The notes under the pieces are model-generated. The model saw only the letters and a program-made list of their open reading frames with translations. It ran no database searches and was not told the DNA's origin. Shown here piece by piece: positions 30,988 through 41,262 of a stretch of DNA of 64,000 nt (its first letter is position 1; the number at the start of each line of letters is the position of its first letter). Source of the stretch: Phytophthora quininea (Eukaryota; Oomycota; Peronosporomycetes; Peronosporales; Peronosporaceae); assembly GCA_011947345.1 (NCBI GenBank), contig JAAVTG010000528.1, positions 558,001 to 622,000 of the forward strand. The letters are read 5' to 3'. The translations under genes were made by a program, and so were the position numbers.

Positions 30988-32855
30988 TCATTCCTCGCCT
31001 TCATCGCTCTCACTTTCACTCTCATCTTCTTCATCTTCATCCTCATCTTCGTATTCGCCGCTGTCTTCGCCGCTTTCTTCTTCCTCCTCCTCTTCTTCTC
31101 CACCCGGTTCACTACCGGTAGGCTGGAACACCCTGACAAGTGCTGCCATTCCGCCGTCGACGTGGTTAGCGATATGACAATGGGCGAATATGTTCCCAAT
31201 CATGTATTTCCGCGGCGTGAATCGAATCTGCACTCCGGCACGGAAGAGCGGCAGTGTGTCACGCCACTCGCCCACCTCGAACATGACTCCATCCGGATCA
31301 GCATCTGCATCCATGGCGGAGACTTGGAAGTGTGTGGAGTGGATGTGGAAGGGATGGCTCATTGTGCGGCAATTGTTCGACTTGAGCTGGCGATCGACGC
31401 TGCTGCTACTATCTTCATCAAAGTCGCATGACATCTTTGCCGATATTCCGTAGTCGTTGATCGACAAGTCCCATTGCTGCAGTTCATCCACGGGCATCGA
31501 ATGGTTTACGTGTTTCAAGTTGAGTTTTTCGTGGTTGACGCCGTACGTGATCCCAGAGTCCATCCAGACCGAGAACTCGAAGTCGTATTTGTTGCTCTTG
31601 GGGATAGGCAACGTGTTGTCTGCCTTGCCGTTCCTGACAGTACTTACCAGGTACGATGGGCGTTCAGGAAGAGCAGTGGGCAGGCGCGTGGCCTCAATTT
31701 CGTACTCGGAGTCGCTGGTAGCCTTGAGCTTCACGATACGTTGAGAAGGCACGCGGTGCTGGTTGGGCATCCCCAGCAATTTATTGCGCGAGCTTGCGCA
31801 CTCTGTTTCGATGTAAAACTCGCCCAACTCCGCACACATGATAGCGACGTCTGCACGACCTCCTGGGGGATCACAACGACATTCTTCGCCTTGGGCTTGT
31901 TGAAGTAGATGCCGTCCATGGCAAGCACAGACATCGTACAACTGCTGTCCTTTGTCGTCACCAATTCAGCCACGCTGTTTGCAATGGCATTCACAAAGCG
32001 TAGACGCTTGTACTCGCCCACCGTGATGTCAATGCGCGGCAGATACTGCCCATTTACAAAGACTGTCGGGAGCGAAGTGTCGTTCAATGGCGCATCCGTG
32101 TCGTCCTCGACAACTTCTAGATCAGTGGGCCAGACAGGATCTGTCTTCCGTGCGTTGCTACTGAATTTGTTCTCCATCGAGTCCTCCAGCTCGTCGTAAA
32201 TGTTATGGCAGTCCTCGATGCAGATAGCCTGCAAGAGGAGGACCAGGTCGTCCATGATGGCCAAGTCTTCAGGAAAATCCGAGGGTCTGTCCACCACTAC
32301 GAGCGCTCCAGCCATCATCCCGTTGAGCTGCGAGTTGACGTTGCCGTGCGTGTGCGGGTGATACCAAAATGTTCCTGCCGGATGATCCGTCCCGATGTCG
32401 TAGACATACAGCCGTTGGCCTCTTGGCTCCACGTTGGGCATCACATTATCGGCATCGCCCACCGGCGGCACGTGCATCCCGTGCAGATGAAGGTTGGTGT
32501 TGTTGCTGCTGCCTTCTTCCAGTTCATTGGTGAGAGTAATGGAGAGGTGGTCACCAGGACAAACCTTGATAGTCGGCGCAGGGACCATCCCGTTATATGT
32601 TCGCGTGTTGAAATCCACATAATCGCTCGTGAACCGCGCGAGCTTCACCGACAAGTTAATGCTCAATTTGCTGGCGTCTCCTGTCGACGATGAGGAGCCT
32701 ACGCTGCCGCCTTGTTCGCTCCAGCGTTTAGCGCACTCCGACTTGAATACCTTCGGCTGGTGCAGTGCCTTGTAGTCATTCGCCGCCAACACCGTCGAAG
32801 CAGCGGCCGCCAGCGAGGCGGCAATCGAGAACAACCGCAAAGCAGAGAGACGCAT
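30988..32855 (-). CDS. Secreted multicopper oxidase (laccase-like)
   Basis: A signal peptide (MRLSALRLFSIAASLAAAAS) precedes three cupredoxin domains. All four copper-ligand motifs are visible: HLHGMHV, WYHPHTHG, HPFHIHSTHFQ and HCHIANHVDGGM, so types 1-3 copper sites can form. The enzyme probably oxidises phenolics or metals outside the cell. One base is missing at about 31865-31869 (a run of five G on the plus strand); restoring it joins VVVIP to PGGRADVAIMCAELGEFYIE. The C-terminus carries an unusual, almost purely Glu/Asp/Ser tail of about 45 residues after ALVRVFQPTGSEPG. There are no introns. Confidence 0.9.
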
Positions 32856-33320
32856 GAGTCCGTCGTGGCGGGAACTTAAGTAATGCTACGAAGGCTGGCA
32901 AAAGCCGAAGTGGTGCATTGCCACGAAGGGACCATCGCTCGACGATAACAGCTGACAATTTGCTGAGAATTTGCAATGGATGTTGGTGTTGCACTTCTGA
33001 ACACCACCGGGATGTATTCCTTCGTACTGCTCGTTGGCGCTGCTCCTGCCGCCGCTGCCGTGGACTCGTGCTTAGCTCTGAGGGGCAGTGCGTTGAAAGC
33101 TCGGCATTGTTTCTTCGCTTGAGTTTCACGGAACCCTTAGACGCATCGCGACAAATATCCTCGTAGAGGAGCGGTGCCAGGTGCAGTGTCCGGTCGGCAA
33201 GCATTCCTCGATGGCGTGCCTTTGGCCGCCACGACAAGCGAAGCAAGCCCCGTATTCATGCAAAAGTTTTTCAAGAGCATTTGTTTTTACATAATCACAC
33301 TACGCTAACATCACGTTCGC
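32856..33320. other. Intergenic, upstream of the oxidase
   Basis: About 465 bp between the multicopper oxidase start and the sulfite reductase beta stop. It presumably contains the oxidase promoter. No gene, repeat or RNA was recognised. Confidence 0.4.
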
Positions 33321-36300
33321 CTAGGCGTGGAAGGTCTCGCCAGCCGCACGGTTCTCCACCAGCGGAGCAGCGAGGCAGGCCTTGACGTAGCCCGCGCGGA
33401 TGACAAAGTCGCCGAACTTCTCTCCCTGTTCTCGGTTCTCTGCGTAGTCCTTGATAATGGGCTCCAGCTCGGTCAGAATCTGGGCCTCGTCCAGCGCCTC
33501 CTTGTACAGCTTGTTGAGCCGGTCTCCGGCAAAGCCAGCGCCAAGGTACAAGTTGTAGATGCCAGGAGAGCGACCCACAAAGCCAATCTCGCCCAGGTAG
33601 GGACGACCGCAACCGTTAGGGCACCCCGTCATACGAATAACGATAGCGTCGTCGCGCAGTCCGTTGGCCTCCAACATGTCCTCGAGCTTGGTAATCAGGG
33701 ACGGTAGGTAGCGCTCGGCCTCAGCAAATGCAAGGCCACACATCGGCAGCGCTGCACAAGCGATCGAGTTCAACCGCATACCCGAGTAGTTGTCGTTGCC
33801 AAAACTGTGCTTCTCCAACAGAGCCTTGATCAGAGGAATCTCCTCCTCGGCGATGTTGCCCAGGCTCAGATTCTGGTTACCAGTGAGGTGGAACTCAACG
33901 TGAGGGAATGTCTGCGCCAACTCGCGTAGACCCGAGCGCATCGAGCAGGTCTCCGTGTCCTTGATACGGCCGCCTTCAATGAACATGCCGTAGTGGTATC
34001 TGCCGTTCGAGAGCTTGTTCCAGCCGAAGCGGTCGCCGTTCGAGAGGAGCTTGTGCTTACGCGGCTCCTGCAACTTGTAGCCAAGACGCTTCTCGACCTC
34101 CGTACGGATCCACTCCAGACCATGATCCTCGACCGTGTATTTGAAGCGAGCGTGTTTGCGGTTCACCCGGTCACCGTAGTCACGCTGCAGAATCATGACC
34201 TTCTCAGCGACATCCTTGCACTGGTCGGGGTGCAGAACGCCATCACATCGGACAGACGCGGGAACGTCTTCTTGTTGTTGTGCGTCATGCCCATGCCGCC
34301 ACCCACACACACATTGAAACCAAGCAGCTTGTCCTTCTCAAGGATGGCAATGAAGCCGAGGCAGTTAGCAAACACGTCCACATCGTTGGCTGGCGGGATG
34401 GCGATCGCGATCTTGAACTTGCGGGGTAAGTACGCCTCACCATAGAATGGCTCAAAGTCCTTTACCTCACCGCCAGCGACCATCTTCTTGTCAAGCCAAA
34501 TCTCGTGGTAAGCGCTTGTCTTTGGAGTCAGGTGGGCCGAGACATCGCGGGCGATGTCAAGGATCTCCTGGTGCGTCTCCACAGAGCACGACGGGTTGAC
34601 CGTGGTCATCACATTACGGTTCACATCACCGCAGGCCGCGAGAGAGTCCATCAGCACGCGATTAATGCCCTGGACAATGGGCTTTAGGTTCCACTTAAGA
34701 ATGCCCTGTAGTTGGTACGCCTGGCGTGTTGACAGTTTGATATTGCCATTGGCGTGCGAGTCAGCGAGCTGGTCGATCATCAGGTATTGCTTAGCAGTCG
34801 ACACACCACCGGGGACACGCACGCGGATCATGAACCCGAAGGCCTTCTCCTTCTTCTCCAGACGCATCTGCTCGCGCAGGTCGCGATTGTCCTGCTGGTA
34901 AATGCCGTGGAATTTCGTCAGCTGCGTGTCATCAGCGCACAGAGCCTTGGTAGTGCGGTCTTCCAGACCCTCCGCTACCGTTCCGCGCAGGTAATTACTC
35001 TCCTGCTTGATCTCCTCGTTCGTGCGTTGCCTCTTTTTCAGACCCTGGTGCTGGCTCACCACGTCGGCGGGGATGCCGATCTGCTCCCACAGCTGCGGCT
35101 TCCAGAGCTCGAACTGAGTAGTCGGACCGTCTTCGTCTTGGTCATCGCCCTTGGCGAGGTCAACAATGCGCTTGGCACCAAGCTCACTCAGCTTGGCGTC
35201 CAGGTCTGTGGGGCCTTGCAGAAGTAGTGCTTTTCATCCTCACGAGGCCAGTACAAGCTGTCGCCCATGCCGAACACAGCGTACTGCAGAGGAAGGGTCG
35301 AGCTAAAACCCGAAAGTTCTCCCCAGAACTCCTTACCATTGCTGGGGAATTCACCCTGTCCAGCAGTAGAACAGACGAAGACAACATACGCGTTCTCATC
35401 ATTGGCCTCGTCCAGCAGGGAATCGATGGTCATGTCGTTCATATCCATCTTCTCCACGTTCTTTAGACCGAAGTTTAGAGCATCCTCCTCAAGCTTAGAA
35501 GCGAACTCGTCGGCGTGGCCGTTGTCCGAGCCAACAAGAAGCCACAGCTTAGTATCCACTTGCCACGGCTCCTGTTGCTGGCCACCAAAGCCGTTCAGAA
35601 GAGCCTCGAAGCTCGTCTGCAGAGCTTGTTGGCCAATCTGCCCGTACTTCTCAGAGACCGAAGCAGCCGACGGCGCAGTTAGCGCCTGCTTCGCAAACAA
35701 ACTGAGCTGGTTGTTGCGCTGCAGGAATGTCAGCAAGTCAGTCTTGATACTGGGCGACTCTAGTGAGAAGGCCTTCTCGCCCTCCACTTCTTCCAGAAGC
35801 GGGTTGTAGCGGTACAACGGCCAGTATCCATTTGCCACGGCCTCCTTCGTCTCCTGTTCCATGTTTGCAGAGCTCGGGGCGTAAGCCAGCACGATTGATG
35901 GGCCATCGAAAGCATCAGCCTCATTCAGAGCACGCAGCACTTGCGAGTACGAGTCGTACAGTGCAACTGACGCGACGTAAGCGTTGCCGTACTGCATAGC
36001 GTACAGACCAAGGTCGCGCTTGCGGTTGTTCTTGGAGACATGGTTCATCGGTTCCGTGTCCAGGATCAGAAGGTTCACGTTCTCGCCGCTAGCAAGGACT
36101 TGATGCACGCCCGAGGCTCCAACATCACGCGAGAACTCTTCGCTTCCCAAGATCCACTGGCTCAACGGAGCAAAGTACTGCTTCAGAGCGTAAATCTCTG
36201 CGAGCACGCCACCTTCGTGCTGCTCGTTCTCAAGCAAAATCAGGATCTCGTTGGCAAGCGCATCGTGCTTCGGCTGCTTCACCAGCCACCGAGTAAGGCA

Positions 36301-37818
36301 CTCAAGCAGACGCTGCGATGCAATGCTCTTTGCGTGCTGGCCTTCAACAAGTGCCTTGACCTTGTCCTTCAACTGTTGACGCTTAGCCAAAATGCCCAGG
36401 TGCACTCCAAAGCCAAATTCACCGTTCTCAAGGGCGACATCACTCGCCTGCTTGTCCTGCTTTTTCCAGATCGTCGTGGAGCGCACAAGGTTGGCGACCA
36501 CCGCGCGTTTCTCGAACAGCTGCAACAGCATCTTCACGTAAGGGGCTTCGAAGCCGTCCTTCGACGACACATACGAGTTCACAAGCTGCGTAGACGCCGA
36601 GACCTTGGCGTTGAATTTCTCGGTAGCAGCGGGGGACACAACAACGAATCCATTTTGCAGTTTGTCGGCAGCGAGCTCTTCTACCAGCGTTCGTGCAGTC
36701 ACCACATCAAACACGGAATCGCTAACACTGAACGCGTACTTGCCGCCGATGACGCTGGGAGCAGGCTTGTTCTGCCATTCCTCAGACTGGAACGAGGCCA
36801 GCACGTCCATGAACAGCGGCTCGCCGACGTTCGTAGAGTCATCCATGCGGTCCAAAACGGCAAACTTGGTGGCAGTGGCAGGCACAACGCTCAGGAAGGC
36901 GCTCGTGGACCACGGGCGGAACAGACGCACCGAGATGACACCAACCTTGGCCTTCCAGTTAGTGTAGAGCGACTCGACGGCATCCTTGACGACGCTGGAG
37001 GCCGTGCCCATGACCACTAGCACCTGTTCAGCCTCGGGGTGGCCAAAGTACTCGAAGAGCTGGTAGCCCTTCTTGGCGAAAACCTGCTTGATCACGTCCT
37101 CGACGACTTCTGGGACGGCGTTGTACTTGGCGATGCATTCCGGAGATACCTGGAAGTAGAGCTCTGCGTCGTCGGCGTTGTTGGTGACACCAGACTTGCT
37201 GAGCACCAGCTGACGGAACGCAGGCGCGTCAGACGCGTTCTTGAGGCCGATGAGGTTGGCCAGGTACTCATAATCCACCAGGGAGCTGCTGAACTTGCTG
37301 GAGGAGGCAGCGATCTTTTGCTGCAGATCGTTGTGAGCCATTTCGCCGTCGTAGACGTGCAGGAACGGCACGTTGGCGCGCAGTGACGCGACGTGCGCCA
37401 GCAACGCCATGTCCTCGGTCTCGGAGGCGCTGAGCGAGTTGAGGATGACGAAGCCCGTCTGACGCACGGCCATGAGGTCCGAGTGCTCGCGCGCCACGAC
37501 GTGCACTACGGCCGGCAGCTGCGCGCTGCTGAGCTTGTACATGACTGGCACCATCTGCAGCAGCGCCGAGGGCGAGGACGCGAACAGCGTCACGAACTGG
37601 CCGCGCTTGGCGGCCTCGTAGGCGCGCTCGATCAGCTCCTGGCCGGCGGCGCTCTCCTCGACCTTGCCCACCTGGTCGAACACGTTGCGGCGTGCGCTGA
37701 CAATGTACTTTTCCAGCGCCGAGCCGAAGGGCACGGGCTGCACCAGGTACGAGAAGTCGCTCAGCGCGTAGGCGACGTGGCTCACGGCCTCCTCCACCGC
37801 GACGACAGGCTGCGCCAT
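33321..37818 (-). CDS. MET5: Sulfite reductase (NADPH) hemoprotein beta subunit, MET5 type
   Basis: About 1,500 residues once two frame breaks are bridged, matching the large fungal-type beta subunit. Order of domains: an N-terminal pyruvate:ferredoxin-oxidoreductase-like part (MAQPVVAVEEAVSHVAYALS onward), a flavodoxin-like FMN domain (KLWLLVGSDNGHADEFASKL, FVCSTAGQGEFPSNGKEFW), then the siroheme/4Fe-4S half with FGFMIRVRVPGGVSTAKQYL, KLSTRQAYQLQG and the cluster cysteines in CAALPMC and TGCPNGCGRP. It reduces sulfite to sulfide with six electrons from the alpha subunit. Breaks: about 35209-35214 (CCCC) and about 34227-34236 (CCCC); both fit one-base deletions. It is divergent from the siroheme-pathway methyltransferase at 38525 and lies 9 kb from the alpha subunit at 46772. 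Confidence 0.93.
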
Positions 37819-38306
37819 GGTTGTGTGATGTGATGTGTGTATGGGAGGCGTCGACTTGGGCCGGAGGTCAAACTAGCGGAAGCCGCGCGGAATGCCGAAT
37901 GAGGCGCTCACCACCCGAACCAGGCGAGCAGCTTGAAGCGACTGACGCTGTGCTGTCACCGAATCTGCAGCTATCTTTCGGAGCCGCTACTATGGCGGAT
38001 TGTATGCCCGTCCAGTCACTGGGACACGCGGAGGAGATTGGCGAAACGACGCTGGCCAATCACACGCTGTGAGAGGATCGACGCGACGTAAACCGGCAAC
38101 GTTGGCGCAACACGAGCGCAACTTGGCGGGACCGTCGCGGAAGGCGTGATCGGGCTGATTGGACGGGAGCGCCCTGTGCGCGGCTAGCAATCGCCGCGTG
38201 TGCGCAGGAAACGAAGGAGTGCTCTGCTTGGCGGTGGTTCGCAAAGTGTCCGACCCGCGCGAGATCACGAACCAAGCACTAAAAATTGGGTTAGTCGCGC
38301 ACCGAC

Positions 38307-38367
38307 TTGGGTTTTGTATGCTACCAAAATAGTACTTGGATTTTGTAGACGACCAAAATATACTTGA
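38307..38367. repeat. Two-copy tandem repeat in the bidirectional promoter
   Basis: Units 38307-38339 and 38335-38367 share the pattern TTGG-N-TTTTGTA-N(5)-ACCAAAATA-(G)-TACTTG. Inverted TTTTG/CAAAA arms are inside each unit. It is a candidate paired binding site for a regulator of the sulfite-reduction genes (inference). Confidence 0.5.
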
Positions 38368-38454
38368 TCAAAGTATGTATTGGGATTGCACCACGTTTTT
38401 GACATTTAGTCGCACTCCTCTCGGACACCACGCACTTTGCGCTTGCCGCCGCTG

Positions 38455-38467
38455 CCATTTCCCGTTT
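38455..38467 (+). promoter_or_regulatory. Candidate oomycete Inr+FPR start element
   Basis: CCATTTCCCGTTT matches the TCATTYYNCWTTT-type oomycete start element at about 11 of 13 positions, 58 bp before the SUMT start codon. Confidence 0.4.
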
Positions 38468-38524
38468 GAGCATCAAGGAGATCACCGGTCCGCCACTTCC
38501 ATCGACGACGGCCAAGCTTCGACT

Positions 38525-39505
38525 ATGACCACAACCAAGGGCAAGATGCTGCTGGTGGGCGCTGGGCCGGGCGACCCAGAGCTGCTCACACTCAAGGCCT
38601 ACCGCGCGCTGCAGGAGGCCGAGCTGGTGCTGACCGACCGCCTGGTGCCCGACGAGATCCTGGCACTCGCCAAGTGCGAGGTGCGCGTGGCGCGCAAGCG
38701 CTGCGGCAAGGCTGACCTGGCGCAGGCCGAGCTGGACGCCTGGGGCCTGGACGCGCTCGCGCAGGGCAAGCGCGTGGTGCGGCTCAAGAACGGCGACCCG
38801 TTCATGTACGGCCGCGGCGGCGAGGAGGCCGTCATCTACTCTGAGGCGGGCTTCGATGTCGAGGTGATCCCGGGCATCTCGAGCTCGCTCTCAGCGCCCG
38901 CGAGCGCCGGCATCCCGGCGACCATGCGCGACATCGCCGACCAGGTGCTCGTATGCACGGGCCACGGCAAGCAAGACCGCTACCCGAACCTGCCCGAGTA
39001 CTGCGACCACCGCACGACGGTCTTCCTCATGGCCATCGGCCGCATCGAAGGACTCACGGCGGCGCTACAGAACGAGCGCGGATTCCCGAGCGACCTGCCC
39101 GCTGCCATCATCCATGCCGCCACCATGAGCGACGCGTCCACCGTGCGCAGCACGCTGGGCGAGATCGCCGCCGAGGTGCGTCGCCGCGGCATCCAGCCTC
39201 CGGGGACGCTCGTGCTGGGCAACGTCGTGAATGCGCTGACGTACCTCAAGAACTACGACGCCGTGAAGGATGCGCAAGCCGATCGGCCCCACGAGAGCGC
39301 ACCCAAGTACAAGATCTCGTACGCGCCGCTGTCGTGTCTGCCCGAGCTGGACCTGGGCGAGCACATTGTGCTGAATGCCAAGTCCAAGCGTCCGGAGGTA
39401 TTTGGCTTCGAGTTGACGGTCATGAACGTGCTGATGCTGGCGGTGGTCATGTCTTCCGTCGTGTACTCACTCGCGTCAGGCGTCGTGACTTTGGAGGCGT
39501 TCTAG
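38525..39505 (+). CDS. Uroporphyrinogen-III C-methyltransferase (SUMT) with C-terminal membrane helix
   Basis: The SAM-dependent tetrapyrrole methylase fold is clear: LVGAGPGDPELLTLKAYRAL, DRLVPDEI, RLKNGDPFMYGRGGEE, VIPGISSSLSAPASAGIPAT and GTLVLGNVVNALTYL. The enzyme adds two methyl groups to uroporphyrinogen III, the first committed step to siroheme, the cofactor of the neighbouring sulfite reductase beta subunit. After the catalytic domain comes an unusual extension ending in a hydrophobic helix (NVLMLAVVMSSVVYSLASGV) a few residues before the stop, which looks like a tail anchor. No precorrin-2 dehydrogenase/ferrochelatase domain is fused. I chose ATG 38525 (MTTTKGKMLLVG) since it fits the methylase start and follows an Inr-like motif. 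The frame is intact. Confidence 0.92.
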   Translation: MTTTKGKMLLVGAGPGDPELLTLKAYRALQEAELVLTDRLVPDEILALAKCEVRVARKRCGKADLAQAELDAWGLDALAQGKRVVRLKNGDPFMYGRGGEEAVIYSEAGFDVEVIPGISSSLSAPASAGIPATMRDIADQVLVCTGHGKQDRYPNLPEYCDHRTTVFLMAIGRIEGLTAALQNERGFPSDLPAAIIHAATMSDASTVRSTLGEIAAEVRRRGIQPPGTLVLGNVVNALTYLKNYDAVKDAQADRPHESAPKYKISYAPLSCLPELDLGEHIVLNAKSKRPEVFGFELTVMNVLMLAVVMSSVVYSLASGVVTLEAF

Positions 39506-39682
39506 GGAGAGTTTCTTACTGTATCGAATCAAAATATGTATTTAATACTTGCAAGACGATGTTCTCCACGTCCAACTTCATGATGAATGTCTTGCAAGAC
39601 ATTCATCTTGCAGCAAGGTCTAAAACAACGCAAAAGTTAAAGTATAAGCCTGTACTAAATTTTATTCGATGGGTACATAACT

Positions 39683-41204
39683 ATGACGGACTATTCAACC
39701 GAGAAGGAGGGGCCGAAGCGCAGGAAGGTCATGAGCACCGAGGTCTTCGAGACGCCCGAGCCAGAGGAGGCCTTCCGGCCCTACGCGCCGGCGAACCCAT
39801 CGGCTCGACAGACGCGCGCGGGAGTGGGCATCGGCCCGGAGACTGAGGGCCACTTCCACGACAAGGTGAGTCGTCGAACCGCACGAGAAGATCGCAGCTG
39901 ACTTACTTTTACTATGCGGACGTTGCAGAGCTCCATGGAGCTGGACGAGCACGAGGTGCCGGCCACACAGGCCTTCGAGGCGTTCATGGGGAAGATCTAC
40001 AGTAAGTGAAGGAGAGACTCGGATGCAGACTTGGGTTTGAAGCTAATGTGGTGTCGCTGCGCAGAGCCGGCGCTGCCCAAGCAGACCGAATACGAGGCCT
40101 CGGCCGCCGAGAGCAGTGGCAAGGCCGCACTTGAGTCGCCTCTGGCGCGCTTCACGCGGCTGTCGCTGGAGCTGAAAGAGCTGGAGGCGGATCTGACGCT
40201 GCTGGCGGCTGACGCCGACCGCAAGAAGCACAAGGTGGTGGTGGACGCCGGCCAGGAGGCAGAGTTCAACGAAGTGATGCAGGGCCTCAATACTCTACAG
40301 CTCAATCTGGCAGCGCTGGAGAAGAACACGGCTTTCCAACCGTTCCTGCGCGCGGGGAGCAATGCTGGCGTAGCGTCTGCGAATGCAGATGCGGCTGTGA
40401 GTCTGCAGAAGGACCTCACTGCCAAATTCTTCCAGCAGATCGACGCGCTGAAGCGGCAGCAGCAAGGACAGACTGCTTCATCGGACGGCGCGCCTATCGT
40501 CTACGAAATCTACAGCAACGGAGAGCTGAACGCAGTCGACCGAGACGCCAAAACCCGCGTAGCTGCACTTGAAGCTCGGATCTCTACGTTGGAGAGGTCT
40601 GTTGGAAGCTTTCAAGGCCAGGAACTGCGCTTGGACGGCTTGGGAACGCTGACGGGCGCTTCGGGGGCTGATTTGACTTCGGCGGTGGCCCAACTGGAAC
40701 AACGGGTCGCGCTGATGAGCGAAAAAATCTAGATGCAGTCAAGACGCGTACCACAGCTCTCGTTCATGAGTTTACACTTATGAGCAAGTTGAAGCAGGCG
40801 CCCAGCGTTCAAGGTGCATTAAACTCCCAGGCTGACCGCGACCAGATCCAAAAGATATACGACCAGCTCAGCAGCCTTGACACTGTGACAGCCTCGGTTC
40901 CTGCCGTGGTCGACCGACTCATAACGCTGAAGGCGGCGCACGACGATGCAGTCAACATGACGACTCGTGTGAGCAAAATGGAGCAAACGCAGGCTTCCTT
41001 GGGCGAACTTTTGGGTTCCGACGCCGCTTTGCTGGCAAATGTAAGCATTGTAAACTGGAAAGACAGGGATCGTGTTTCTGACTGACTTTTTTACTACAGA
41101 TGGAGACCAGTCTGGCTGAAAACGTAAAAGTCTTCGAGTCCAACATCCAGCAACTTGACGAGCGCATGTCCAAGTTGCTTGTCCAGACGTCGGGTGGCCG
41201 CTAG
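39683..41204 (+). CDS. DCTN2: Dynactin subunit 2 (p50 dynamitin)
   Basis: Four exons: 39683-39865, 39929-40001, 40065-41040 and 41100-41204, with introns of 59-63 bp. The N-terminus has the dynamitin-like Tyr/Phe-Glu-Thr motif (MSTEVFETPEPEEAF). The rest is mostly coiled coil, with LARFTRLSLELKELEADLTL, RVAALEARISTLERSVGSF and a C-terminal ENVKVFESNIQQLDERMSKL. Dynamitin forms the dynactin shoulder and links dynein to its cargo. One base is missing at about 40722-40728 (six A); restoring it joins RVALMSEK to NLDAVKTRTTALVHEFTLMS. The identification rests on the N-terminal motif, length and coiled-coil layout. Confidence 0.8.
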
Positions 41205-41262
41205 ATGCGTGTTACTGTTTTGTCGTTGCTTTACTAGATGGTTGCCATGACTTAAAAAGCGG

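Larger units (their letters stand above)
37819..38524. promoter_or_regulatory. Bidirectional promoter of MET5-like and SUMT genes
   Basis: About 0.7 kb between divergent starts of two genes of one pathway. It holds CCAAT (near 38055) and an inverted ATTGG (near 38156). A candidate Inr+FPR element for the plus-strand gene lies at 38455-38467 (CCATTTCCCGTTT, 58 bp before the ATG). Confidence 0.5.

Noticed and set aside
36040..37833. Plus-strand open frames opposite sulfite reductase beta
   Set aside because: Antisense shadows; the minus frame is continuous for 876 codons with recognisable domains.
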